From PoT sp049331405 (GTDB taxonomy: Bacteria > Planctomycetota > Planctomycetia > Isosphaerales > Isosphaeraceae), in contig NZ_CP186274.1 in assembly GCF_049331405.1 (NCBI RefSeq), positions 1,736,001 through 1,800,000 on the forward strand: a stretch of DNA of 64,000 nucleotides, read 5' to 3'. Below, one piece after another: positions 55,570 through 64,000 of the stretch. The notes beneath the pieces are model-generated. The model saw only the letters and a list, made by a program, of their open reading frames with translations. It was not told the origin of the DNA and ran no database searches. Numbering within the stretch: position 1 is the stretch's first letter; every line of letters begins with the position of its first letter. The position numbers and the translations under genes were made by a program.

Positions 55570-55972
55570 GGGAGGCGCTGCCTTCGCGGTGCTTCGTCAC
55601 CATCGTGACGAGAAGTTATCCTATCTTAGCTACGCCGGCCAGGGGGGAAAGGGACGCCGGTGTGTCGTCGTTGCCGGATAAAAGAGCCCGGACGAGCTTG
55701 GATGGCCTGCATCGGACTCACTCCTCATGCGAGCCGAGGGCGTGATGTGCGGAGCCAGTCGTGCGCGATTCTCCCTCACGTTTGTCGGGGCCGTCGTGCT
55801 TGAGAGGGTCGGGTTTCGCCCGGCAAGGTTGAGTTCGGAGCGATGTCTAACTTCTATTGGCTCCGGCTTGGGAATTGCGTAAGTTGCAGGCGATCGCGTC
55901 GGTTGCGATCTCGATCTGGATGGACATCACGAACAAGTCACGTCGTTCGTAACCGTCCCAAACCCTTCTTAG
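55570..55972. other. Intergenic up to the IS701-like element
   Basis: No gene supported. It probably contained the original promoter region of the histidine kinase gene now displaced by the insertion. Confidence 0.35.
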
Positions 55973-57367
55973 TACTACAGTTGTATTTAATCAAGGAGGT
56001 CGCGCCCCGCGTTTCCTGTAGTGACACTCCTTGGCGTGCTGCTGGTGTGCCCTCCGCCAGTCCGACCACGCCAGCGCACGCTCGGCCGGTTCCAGCCGGC
56101 CCCACACCACCCGGAGCAGGAGGATCCTGACCTCGGGCACCGTCAGCGGGATCAGCCGCGGGCCCCCTTTCGCGCGGCGACGGCCGGGCCGACGACCGCG
56201 ACCGGATCACCGCCAGCATCGCCAGCGCGAACATCGACAGCGTCACATGCCGATGCCAGCCGGGCCACGACCGCACCTCGTAGTCGGCCAGCCCGCAATC
56301 CCCCTTGGCCCGCTCGAAGCACTCCTCCACCGCCCACCTCGAGCCCGCGACCCGGGCCAGCTCCGCCCTCGGCGTGCCCGCCGGCCCGCGGCACAGGTAG
56401 TAGGCCCGCTCCTCCGGCCGGTCGCGGCTCCTGCGGACCAGCAGCCGGAGCTGCCAACCCCGGCCGTCGACCTCGCCGAACGGCTCGGCCGCCCAGTCGT
56501 ACCACCGCGGCCCCTTCGACCCGACCCCGGCGCTCGCCCGGCGCCACGCGCGGGCCGGCAGCCGGTCGGCGATCGCGTCGACCCGATCTCGAGTCCGGCC
56601 GTCGTAGAGCCTCAGGTCGCTCCTGACCGCCAGCACGTACGGCTGGCCGGCCGCCTCCAACGCCCGACGGAGGCGTACGTCGCCGCCGTAGACCGCGTCG
56701 CCGGTCACCCAGGCCGCCACCACCCCGGCCCGCCGCGCCCGCTCGAGCATCCGCTCGGCCAGCCGCGGCTTGGTGGCGAATCCCTCCTCGGGCGGGATGT
56801 GGGCCGCCTTGCGGCGGTCGGGGTCGTCGGCCCACTCCTTCGGCAGGTACAACTCGCGGTCGATGAGCCGCCTGCCCTCGGCGGCCGGCGAAGGCCAGGA
56901 AGACCCCGATCTGGCAGTTCTCGATCCGGCCGGCGGTGCCGGAATACTGCCGCTGCACGCCCGCGGATTTCGTGCCCTTCTTGAGGAAGCCGGTCTCGTC
57001 GACGATCAGCACGCCCCGGGGGTCGGCCAGATGTTCCCGGGCGTAGGCGACCAGGTCGTCGCGGACGCGGTCGGCGTCCCAGTCGGCGCGGCCGAGGAGG
57101 TGCTGGACGCCATAGGGGGACTCGTCGCCGGCCTCCTCGGCGAGCTGCCAGCCGTTCTTGCGCCGGGCGTCGGAGAGGAGCCCCCGGAGATACGCGATGG
57201 CGCGGCGACGGGGCTCGGAACGGGGGAAGAAGCGGGCCAGGCGCCCGCCGATGGAGTCCATCTCGCGGGCCCAGCCGCGGATGTCCACGGCCGCAGGTTG
57301 TGCTTGCATAGCTCGGCCTCCGTGCGCAACATCCTACGGGGCCAGGCTTTCAAATACAACTGTAGTA
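55973..57367 (-). mobile_element. 1395-bp IS701-like insertion sequence
   Basis: Terminal inverted repeats TACTACAGTTGTATTTAA (55973-55990) and the complement of TACTACAGTTGTATTTGA (57350-57367) match at 17 of 18 bases. A 4-bp direct repeat TTAG flanks it (55969-55972 and 57368-57371), fitting the YTAG target of IS701. It encodes one minus-strand DDE transposase. The insertion lies about 35 bp before the histidine kinase start codon. Confidence 0.9.
55991..57309 (-). pseudogene. IS701-family transposase, two apparent frameshifts
   Basis: Starts at ATG 57309 (MQAQPAAVDIRGWAREMDSI) and should end at TGA 55991-55993 (ending KECHYRKRGARPP). DDE landmarks are VLIVDETGFLKKGTKSAG, WVTGDAVYGGD and RWAVEECFERAKGD, in different frames. 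One extra base near 56875-56877 and another near 56170-56215 explain the breaks; removing both gives 1317 bp, 439 codons, the usual size. The element may be inactive, or the extra bases may be sequencing errors in G/C-rich runs. Confidence 0.75.
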
Positions 57368-57405
57368 TTAGGCGAGGGTAAAGAGGGGGGGAAGCCGTTG
57401 TGCGC

Positions 57406-58527
57406 ATGGGCGAAAATCTGCTGCGGCTGCTTCTGGAGCAAGCGACCGACTCCGCGATCGTCTGTATGGATATCGACTTATGCGTCAACCGCTGGAGCCC
57501 CGCAGCCCGGGACATGTTCGGATACGAGGAGTCGGAGATCCTGGGCCGGCGCTACGAGATCCTCTTCACCCCCGAGGATCGCGAGGCGGGGGCTCCGTCC
57601 GACGAGGCGAGCCGGGCCAGGCATGAAGGCCGGGCCGAGGGCGAGCGCTGGCACCAGCGCAAGGACGGCTTGCGGTTCTACGCGTCGGGCGTCCTGACGT
57701 GGGTGGGGGAGGGGGCCTCGGTCGCCTACGTCAAGGCCGCCCGCGAGCTGCCGCCCCGCGAGCGCTCGGGAGACGAGCCCGGGCTTCCTTGCGATGGCCT
57801 CGAATGGCGCAACACCCCGCACACGGCCGGCCGGACTTCCGACGATGGGGTTCTCCACGAACCGATCGACAATCGCCACGACCTGCTCCGCAGGCTGGTC
57901 AATGCTCAGGAGGGGGAGCGGCGTCGGATCGCCCGCGACCTGCACGATGGCCTCGGCCAGGAGCTGACGGCCCTGATGCTCGGGCTCGGGAATTTGAGGG
58001 AGGAGTTGCCGCGCGGCTCGACGCCCTGGGTGAGCGTCGGACGGCTCGAGGAGATCGCCTCGAGGATCGGCCGCGAGGCGCGATCCCTGGTGACCGAGCT
58101 GAGGCCCCCCTCGCTGGACGACTTCGGCCTCTATCCTGCGCTCCGGTCTTATATCGCGGGCTGGTCGGAACGCACGGGCGTCGAAGCGACCTTCCGCATC
58201 ATCGGCACCGACGACCCGCTATCGCCCGACGTCGAGACGATGACCTATCGGATCGTCCAGGAATCCCTCAACAACGTCGCCAGGCACGCCGAGGCGCGAC
58301 ACGTCTGCGTGATCCTCGATCACGGCGCGGAGGTCCTGACCGCCCTGATCGAGGACGATGGCCGAGGCTTCGACCCTGACGGCGTCGCCGATCATCCCCC
58401 CGGCCGAGCCCGGCCCCTCGGCCTGATCGGCATGCGCGATCGCGTCGCCCTCCTCGGGGGCGACCTCGTCATCGAATCCGCCGAGGGCGAAGGCACCACC
58501 ATCCGCGCCCGCATCCCGCTCGACTGA
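57406..58527 (+). CDS. PAS-domain sensor histidine kinase (NarX/HisKA_3 type)
   Basis: A 373-aa soluble protein starting at ATG 57406 (GTG 57400 possible). The PAS domain spans about 6-115 (FGYEESEILGRRYEILFTPE). The HisKA_3 dimerisation domain has the phosphoryl histidine in RRRIARDLHDGLGQ, and the HATPase_c domain has ESLNNVARHAE (N box), DDGRGFD and GLIGMRDRV. It is the oxygen/redox or signal-sensing NarX/FixL-like type without a membrane span, so it senses a cytoplasmic cue. The partner response regulator is not in the window. An IS sits in its promoter region. Confidence 0.85.
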   Translation: MGENLLRLLLEQATDSAIVCMDIDLCVNRWSPAARDMFGYEESEILGRRYEILFTPEDREAGAPSDEASRARHEGRAEGERWHQRKDGLRFYASGVLTWVGEGASVAYVKAARELPPRERSGDEPGLPCDGLEWRNTPHTAGRTSDDGVLHEPIDNRHDLLRRLVNAQEGERRRIARDLHDGLGQELTALMLGLGNLREELPRGSTPWVSVGRLEEIASRIGREARSLVTELRPPSLDDFGLYPALRSYIAGWSERTGVEATFRIIGTDDPLSPDVETMTYRIVQESLNNVARHAEARHVCVILDHGAEVLTALIEDDGRGFDPDGVADHPPGRARPLGLIGMRDRVALLGGDLVIESAEGEGTTIRARIPLD

Positions 58528-58872
58528 CGCGGCGGAGCCCGGGACGGGGCGCGTGGGTTCGTTGCGAGGACCATCACGCGATGTCGCGCCCTCCTCTTGG
58601 CGTTTGTAGGGAAAGGCGGACGCCTTATCTGTGGATGATTGCCCGGAATTGGGCAGCGTGATTCCCGTCACGGCGCAAATGGGTCGACGTGTCCTCCATA
58701 TCCCTACATGAACCTAGCCAGATACGCGACTGTCGCCATCGGGTCCGAAGCCTTTCCCGACGCTCGCGGGGGCCGGTCGGGTCGAACCGTTCGTTGAAAT
58801 CTCGCCAATCGCCGGGCGTAGATCCCGGCTTGTCGAATCGTTCCCGGAGAGGCTCGACGGGCTGCCGATATC
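58528..58872. other. Intergenic between convergent genes
   Basis: No supported gene and no clear terminator was found. Confidence 0.3.
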
Positions 58873-59457
58873 CTACGCGGGGATATCCCTGACGACCTCC
58901 GTCAGCTCTCCGGAATCGATATCGTAGAAGTAACCGAAGAGTTTGACATGCTTCGGAACCCCGGGGCTCGAGCGCAGCAGCTCGATGTCATACTTGAGCG
59001 ACGCGTCGTAGTCCATGATCGACAGGCTTTCATGGTCGTATAATGCCGATATGTCCTTTCCGTGGTCATGCCGGAAGGTGTCGATCAGGACTTCGGGGGT
59101 GAACCCCGTCGCCCCGCAGAACGAGTGGTGGACCACGACGACGTTTTGAAGGTTGAAGAGATACTCCATCGTCGAGATCGATTGCAGGGCGGAGATGGCC
59201 CGCCCGCCAGCGTTGGTCACGGTGAACAGCGTCCTCGTGGAGCCGACCCGGTTGCCGGCGTCGTTGAGGATGTTCTCGCCGGGGTAGACCTCGTCCCCCA
59301 GGCGTTCGGCGACGGCTTTCGGGATCTCCGCCGCGCGAGGGTCGAAGCAGTAAATCACGATGGTCTTCATCGGGATGACCGAACGCACAAACCCCTGGAT
59401 TTCGTCCTGTTTGAACCAGGGCTGGGTCCTGAACTGATATTCCTTGAAGTTCGCCAT
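58873..59457 (-). CDS. Beta-class carbonic anhydrase
   Basis: A 194-aa protein starting at ATG 59457 with GGAG upstream; the frame to 59958 is rejected. Zinc ligands fit the beta class: CFDPR (Cys and the Asp-Arg dyad, about residues 38-42) and HHSFCG (His and Cys, about 105-110). It converts CO2 and bicarbonate in the cytoplasm. It is the last gene of a minus-strand group with DinB, HD-hydrolase and GlxA-like genes, spaced 90-130 bp; the gaps make a single operon uncertain. Confidence 0.85.
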   Translation of the reverse strand: MANFKEYQFRTQPWFKQDEIQGFVRSVIPMKTIVIYCFDPRAAEIPKAVAERLGDEVYPGENILNDAGNRVGSTRTLFTVTNAGGRAISALQSISTMEYLFNLQNVVVVHHSFCGATGFTPEVLIDTFRHDHGKDISALYDHESLSIMDYDASLKYDIELLRSSPGVPKHVKLFGYFYDIDSGELTEVVRDIPA

Positions 59458-59585
59458 TGTCTCACTCCGAGGGTCGACCTTGAACCGGGACGAAGATGCT
59501 GCGTGGGGGGATCGGGGCGCTATCGATGCGTTGGATTCGTGGAGCCCATAACACGTCCCGAGTGCCGGAGAGGCGTGCGGCTCGC

Positions 59586-60077
59586 TCAGATCCCCAGGGC
59601 GGATGGCAGGCCCTTCATGCGTCGCCATGACGCGAGTTGGCCGAGGTGCAGGCTCGGGTGGGTCGTCATCAGGTGCGCGACGAGGTCCCCGACGGTCGGG
59701 AAGTCTTCGAGGTAAAATGGCCCGGGCTGGGGTCGCGAGAGCAGATCCGGCGTCGCTCGCCGGGCCGCTTCGACCGTGCGATGATAGCCCGCCTCGACAG
59801 CCGCCAGGAGCTCCACTTTGCTCGGGTAAATCCGGCGATCGGCCAGGACGGACGAACTCGGCCAGAATAGTTGGTGCCAGGAGGGGGGATATCCATGCGT
59901 GCCGCCGAGCAGGGTGACGGCGAAGCTGGAGGCGACTGTCAGATGCCCGAGTATCCATGCCGGGTGAGTCACGCCTTCAATCGGCTGGTCGGCGAGTTCG
60001 ACGTCGGGTACATCATCGATCAGGAGGCGACAATATCGAAGGGTGAAGGCATAGAGGGTGCATTCACGTTCAAGCAT
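59586..60077 (-). CDS. DinB-family (DUF664-like) protein
   Basis: A 163-aa protein starting at ATG 60077. It has the four-helix DinB layout with histidine landmarks HPAWILGHLTVASSF and TTHPSLHLGQLASW, where three histidines would bind a metal. Some members are thiol-dependent metallohydrolases or thiol transferases; others have no known role. The longer frame to 60113 is less likely. It lies between the HD-domain gene and carbonic anhydrase. Confidence 0.75.
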   Translation of the reverse strand: MLERECTLYAFTLRYCRLLIDDVPDVELADQPIEGVTHPAWILGHLTVASSFAVTLLGGTHGYPPSWHQLFWPSSSVLADRRIYPSKVELLAAVEAGYHRTVEAARRATPDLLSRPQPGPFYLEDFPTVGDLVAHLMTTHPSLHLGQLASWRRMKGLPSALGI

Positions 60078-60167
60078 CCCGGAATCCCTCGAGTTGAACC
60101 CATAGGTCGGCAATCCCGCGAGCGGGCACAGGTACGATCCCCGACTCCACGCCGGCAGGAGATCCGT

Positions 60168-60791
60168 TCATTCATCGAACGGGGCCGTGCCCAGTATGAT
60201 CGGCGCGTCGGCGATCGCGATCGGGGACCGATTGTGGGCGATACGCGTGCAGATGTGGAAGAAGTGGGGATAAGGCTGCTTGATGTCAACCTCATGATTG
60301 AGCATCTCGTTGAAGCCGCGTTTGAAGTCGAGCCGCGGATAACGACGGACCACCTCCGAGACGTCGGCCGGGTCCAGGTTCGCGCCGGCGACGCCCACGA
60401 CGTCGTACGCCAGGCCGAGCTGCATCAGGCGGCTGGTATCGTCCCTATAGTAGTTAATGTCCCAGGTGTGCAATGCGATGTTGTCCCAGACCTTCTGGGC
60501 CCGGTCGGGCGGCACGCCTTGCCCGAGCAGGAACTCGCGAGCCGCGCCCGCCCCCTCGATTTCGAAGCGATGCGGCCCGCCGGCATGAGCGGTCAGGCCC
60601 AGGTCGTGAAGCACCGCGGAGAGGAAGATCATCTCGCGATCGACCTCGGCACCTTCCCTCTGCGCGAAGAGCTCGGCGAACCAGTAGCAACGCATCACAT
60701 GGTTGAAGAGCATGTCGCTGGAATAGGCCCGCGCGAGCTCCTCGGCCCGTCGTGCGATGCTGCTATCCGGCGCCTTGATATTTGAGATCAT
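60168..60791 (-). CDS. HD-domain hydrolase, cyanamide hydratase-like
   Basis: A 207-aa protein starting at ATG 60791 with AGGAC upstream. Metal ligands of the HD superfamily appear as FNHVMRCYWFAELF (His) and LSAVLHDLGL (HD), with a later DNIALHTWDI histidine. The pattern including RFEIEGAGAAREFLLGQGVP is like cyanamide hydratase/Ddi proteins, which add water to cyanamide to give urea. Substrate is inferred. It follows the GlxA-like regulator on the same strand by 118 bp. Confidence 0.75.
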   Translation of the reverse strand: MISNIKAPDSSIARRAEELARAYSSDMLFNHVMRCYWFAELFAQREGAEVDREMIFLSAVLHDLGLTAHAGGPHRFEIEGAGAAREFLLGQGVPPDRAQKVWDNIALHTWDINYYRDDTSRLMQLGLAYDVVGVAGANLDPADVSEVVRRYPRLDFKRGFNEMLNHEVDIKQPYPHFFHICTRIAHNRSPIAIADAPIILGTAPFDE

Positions 60792-60909
60792 GAGAATGTC
60801 CTGTCCAGATGCCCGTCCGGCCCACTCATACACATGGTAGGAGCGTCCCGGCTTGGCAGCAATGACAAGATCCCCTCGTATCCTGCCAGGGATGCCGCGA
60901 AGTATGCGG

Positions 60910-61914
60910 TCAACGAGGCTGTCGGCCGAAGCGGCTCCGATAATCTTGAGGGGAGACGCCGTAGGACCTCAGGAAGGCTCGCCGCATCCGCTCATCATCC
61001 CCGAAGCCGGCCCGATGCGCGATGCGTTGGATGGTCTCGGAGGTCGACTCGAGCCATCGTATGGCGGCTTCCACTCTCATCCGTTCGACGGCAGCCGCGG
61101 GGCTCACGCCGGTCTCGCGTTGATAGACCCGGGCGAAGTTGCGGGGGCTCATATGTGCGACGGACGCCAGGGCGGAGACGGACAGATCGTCGTCGAGATT
61201 CTCGCGAATCCAGGAGTGGAGGTCGTCGAATCGTCCGCGGGCATCCTGCGTCTGACGCCTCAACTCGACGCTGAACTGCGATTGGCCGCCGGGCCGTTTC
61301 AGGAATAAGACCAGGAACCTGGCGAGAGTCAGCGCCGCGGCGTGACCGAGATCATCCTCCACCATGGCCAGGGCCATGTCGATCCCGGCCGATATGCCGG
61401 CGGACGTCCAGATCCCCCCTTCGGCGATGAATATGGCATCGGGCCGGACGCGCACCGACGGGAATTCGCGTTGGAGCTGTTCGCAGACTTGCCAATGCGT
61501 CGTCGCCTCGTGCCCATCCAGGACCCCGAGATCTGCCAGCATGAACGCGCCGACGCAAATGGATCCCAGCCTGCGGGGCCGCCCGATCGACCTGGTCAGG
61601 CTCGCGTGCATCGCTTTCGAGAGCTTCGGCAGCGATGTGGAGTCACCGCCGGTCAAGAGCAATGTGTCGACCTCGCCGTTCAAGGCCTCCTCAAGCCGTT
61701 CGGAGGCCAACACGATCCCGGAGTCGGTGGTGACGGGACCGCCTCCCTCGGATGCCAGGATCACATCATAGGCGTTTCGACCATCCTCATGTCGAGCATC
61801 GGTGAATACCTGGAGCGGTCCGGCGATATCAAGAAGCTTGGGCTGCCCGACGACCGCCATCACCACCTTGCGACGCCCTGGAGATGCGATCGGCGCGGCG
61901 GGTTTCTTAGCCAT
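60910..61914 (-). CDS. GlxA-family transcriptional regulator (DJ-1/PfpI plus AraC)
   Basis: A 334-aa protein starting at ATG 61914. Residues about 15-200 are a DJ-1/PfpI domain with the conserved cysteine in SICVGAFMLADLGVLDGH. The C-terminal AraC DNA-binding region has two HTH motifs (DDLSVSALASVAHMSPRNFA, RIAHRAGFGDDERMRRAFLR). GlxA-type proteins regulate neighbouring catabolic genes; here the next gene encodes an HD hydrolase, the likely target. DJ-1 domain usually senses a ligand or oxidation. Confidence 0.85.
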   Translation of the reverse strand: MAKKPAAPIASPGRRKVVMAVVGQPKLLDIAGPLQVFTDARHEDGRNAYDVILASEGGGPVTTDSGIVLASERLEEALNGEVDTLLLTGGDSTSLPKLSKAMHASLTRSIGRPRRLGSICVGAFMLADLGVLDGHEATTHWQVCEQLQREFPSVRVRPDAIFIAEGGIWTSAGISAGIDMALAMVEDDLGHAAALTLARFLVLFLKRPGGQSQFSVELRRQTQDARGRFDDLHSWIRENLDDDLSVSALASVAHMSPRNFARVYQRETGVSPAAAVERMRVEAAIRWLESTSETIQRIAHRAGFGDDERMRRAFLRSYGVSPQDYRSRFGRQPR

Positions 61915-62085
61915 GATGCCATGCTAGAGTTGAAACATGTTCGGATAAGGTTGGATTTCGACTCCGGATTGGAGTGCGGTATCCGGCTCTCCGTGGAATG
62001 AATCGGCACCTTCGCTCCCGGTCCGTCCCCGAACGAGGTACGACGGACCAGGGCTGGTGCAGGGATGGGATGAGGGTGACACCCG

Positions 62086-63957
62086 TCAATCCGCCCCCGG
62101 TGCCGGCTCTCCCCAGAGGATTCGGGCCGAGAACACGGCGCCTTTCGCACCACGTCGGCGGGCGTCGTCATCCCAGATGCCCTCGGCGACGGTGACCCAC
62201 GACTCGCGGTCGGTGATGCTCGACGCGCCGAAGTTCCCCAACTCGGCCCCGCGCTCGGGGACGAGCACCCGCTCGGTGGCGCGGATGACGCGGAGCCGCT
62301 CGGGATCGACCTGGGCGATGAAGAGCGGTGCGCGGTGGCGAGGGATGTGGTCGTTGCCCGCGCCTCGGCGGGTGTAGACGAGGAAAAGGCCCTGCGCGTG
62401 GGTCAGCCAGTGCTGCTGCGTGTTGTAGCTCCCCAGGTCCTCGCCGTCGTCGAACGTCCAGGCCTTCGCGGGGCGGAAGTGAAGGCCGTCGCCGCTTGAT
62501 GTGACATACCCCTTGAGGTCGTTGCGGATCGTCAGGAAATATCGATCGCCGAGGCGCACGAGCGACGGCTCGTAGAACCCGCGCGCAACGTCCAGGGCGA
62601 GGACGTCGCCGTGCTCGCGATACGTCAGCGCGTCGCCGTCGAAGGCGCAGCGGACGACCGTGACGCGGTAGGGGACGTCGGCCGACTTCGCGACGTAGAA
62701 CGGCAGGAGCACCGAACCGTCGGGTTCGACGACGAACTGGGCGCAGGCGCTGCGGGCGAAGTTGAAGGACTCGTCGGCCGGCATCTCGACCCGCCGCCAG
62801 GGCGTCCAGCGCCCCGACTTCGGGTCGAACACCGCGTAGGCCGTCTGGTTGGAGCGGGGCCGGTCCTCGAGCTGCTCCCCCTTTGAGCTGTAGCGGACCT
62901 GGGCGCCCACGGCGAGCACCTTCCCCGAGCGCGGGTGCAACATGGGGGTGACGTCGGCGACCGCCACGTCCACCCCGCCCGGCTCATGGGTCCAATCCAG
63001 CTCGGCCACGGGGCGGGGGCCTGCCCAGGTCTTCCCCAGGTCGTTGCTGCTCAATAGGCTCATGCCCGAATAATGATCCGATGTCCTCAGGTGCTTCTGG
63101 AGCGTGATGAGGACCCCCGGGCTCGCGGGGTCGGCGCCCGGGATGGCCGTCGCCCTCGGGTGGTACCAGAGGAATTGACCGTCGTCGTGCTCGAGGATCG
63201 TCCTCAGCTCGGTCGTGAACCGGACGGGCGCGGGCGAGGGGCCGAGGCTGGTTCGGAGCACCGGCAGCAGGGTCTCGGCGAGCACTCGGTGACCCTTCGG
63301 ATCGGGATGGCAGCCATCGGTGGTCCAGGCGTGCAGGTCCTGGCCATTCGCGCGGGCCTCGGTCCATCGGGCGAAGTGGTCTACCAGCGGGACGCAGCAC
63401 TCGGCGGCGACCTCGCGGCATGCCTCCATGTAGGGGGCGAGGCGGACGTTAGGGGCTTCGCCGAGCCCGTTGGCCGAGGCCTTGTCGGACCAGCGCGGCT
63501 CGGTCATGAGGATCGGCTCGATGCCGCGGAGGAGCAGGCCCGCGACGATCGCCCGGAGGTTCGCCTTGTACTCCTCGCGCGAGATCCGGCTCGAGGACGC
63601 CCCCTGATCGACATAACTGTCGTTCGTCCCGTACATCACGGTCACGACCCGCGGCCGGAGTTCGCCCACGGCGTCGAGCCGTTTCAGGGCCTGGTCGGTC
63701 CGCTCGCCGCCGATGCCGAGGTTGACGACCTCGGCGTCGATCCCGTCGGCCCTCAGGGCACGCTCCGCCAGCGCCGCGAACGTCTCCTCGGGAAGGACGC
63801 CCGGCCGCACCCCCTTCGTGATCGAGTCCCCGAGGACAACCACGCGCACAGCCCGCGCCTCGGGAGCGTCGGCCGAGACGGTCGATGGCATGCCGATCAG
63901 TCCCAGGCCGACGAGCAGACACTTGAGGCCGATCGCCGATGTCGAGAAACGCGCCAT
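62086..63957 (-). CDS. Secreted GDSL/SGNH hydrolase with sialidase-like domain
   Basis: A 623-aa protein starting at ATG 63957 with a signal peptide (residues 1-29). Residues 35-235 form an SGNH hydrolase: VVLGDSITKGV (GDS serine), VMYGTNDSYV (GTND) and DGCHPDPKGH (catalytic Asp-His). From about 245 follows a six-bladed sialidase/exo-glycosidase-like propeller with repeats such as SSNDLGKTW and DGLHFRP. It should remove acyl groups or sugars from polysaccharides outside the cytoplasm. The two domains in one chain suggest linked ester and glycan hydrolysis. It is the last gene in the window. Confidence 0.85.
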   Translation of the reverse strand: MARFSTSAIGLKCLLVGLGLIGMPSTVSADAPEARAVRVVVLGDSITKGVRPGVLPEETFAALAERALRADGIDAEVVNLGIGGERTDQALKRLDAVGELRPRVVTVMYGTNDSYVDQGASSSRISREEYKANLRAIVAGLLLRGIEPILMTEPRWSDKASANGLGEAPNVRLAPYMEACREVAAECCVPLVDHFARWTEARANGQDLHAWTTDGCHPDPKGHRVLAETLLPVLRTSLGPSPAPVRFTTELRTILEHDDGQFLWYHPRATAIPGADPASPGVLITLQKHLRTSDHYSGMSLLSSNDLGKTWAGPRPVAELDWTHEPGGVDVAVADVTPMLHPRSGKVLAVGAQVRYSSKGEQLEDRPRSNQTAYAVFDPKSGRWTPWRRVEMPADESFNFARSACAQFVVEPDGSVLLPFYVAKSADVPYRVTVVRCAFDGDALTYREHGDVLALDVARGFYEPSLVRLGDRYFLTIRNDLKGYVTSSGDGLHFRPAKAWTFDDGEDLGSYNTQQHWLTHAQGLFLVYTRRGAGNDHIPRHRAPLFIAQVDPERLRVIRATERVLVPERGAELGNFGASSITDRESWVTVAEGIWDDDARRRGAKGAVFSARILWGEPAPGAD

Positions 63958-64000
63958 GGTTCGCCTCCGCCTCCTGCGTGCATTCGAGGTCCGCGATCCC

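Overview
The window looks like chromosomal DNA of a planctomycete, most likely Isosphaeraceae (inference). GC is high. There are several large pseudopilins with the planctomycete FTL(V/I)ELLVVI leader, two DUF1559 proteins, two secreted proteins carrying the planctomycete LExRxLLS sorting-type motif, a Ser/Thr kinase fused to leucine-rich repeats, and a BlaI/M56 regulatory pair. No rRNA, tRNA, CRISPR array or replication origin was found.

Layout. 1-12.4 kb (+) is a phage-tail-like operon: connector-like protein (cut by the window edge), tail completion-like protein, tail tube, small tail protein, tape measure, a 1116-aa tail/hub-like protein with a charged tail, a glycosyltransferase, and a cysteine-rich fibre-like gene split by a 1479-bp insertion sequence. 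12.4-17.6 kb (-) holds two transcription units of large pseudopilin-like proteins with matching upstream regions. 18-24.6 kb holds hypothetical genes, an LRR protein, a TlpA-like thioredoxin and two paralogous zinc-ribbon membrane proteins, one frameshifted. 24.7-28.7 kb is a BlaI repressor, an M56 sensor peptidase and a secreted paralogue of the peptidase's C-terminal domain. 30.2-32.5 kb (-) is an arsenic cassette (arsR, arsM, arsenate reductase-like phosphatase) with recognisable operator and promoter sites. 32.9-42.1 kb has a beta-helix surface protein, an astacin-like protease and the kinase-LRR protein with a 75-bp tandem repeat array. 43-45 kb is a divergent TetR/amidase pair with a clear operator. 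45.6-50 kb has two DUF1559 genes and membrane proteins. 50-55.6 kb is mixed small genes, including an acyl-carrier-like gene that seems split by a 163-bp inversion, and an orphan RND adaptor. 56-57.4 kb is an IS701-like element just upstream of a PAS histidine kinase. 58.9-61.9 kb (-) is GlxA-type regulator, HD hydrolase, DinB protein and beta-carbonic anhydrase. The window ends in a GDSL/sialidase-like secreted hydrolase.

Strongest points. (1) The tail module with an embedded glycosyltransferase has no integrase, lysis or replication gene in view, so it could be a prophage remnant, a domesticated tail particle or a gene-transfer-agent-like locus. (2) Excising the first IS plus one 5-bp duplication restores the fibre-like reading frame exactly. 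(3) Re-inverting 163 bp joins two convergent ORFs into one canonical acyl carrier protein. (4) Several otherwise convincing genes are broken only by one-base changes, mostly in G or C runs; these may be sequencing errors rather than pseudogenes.
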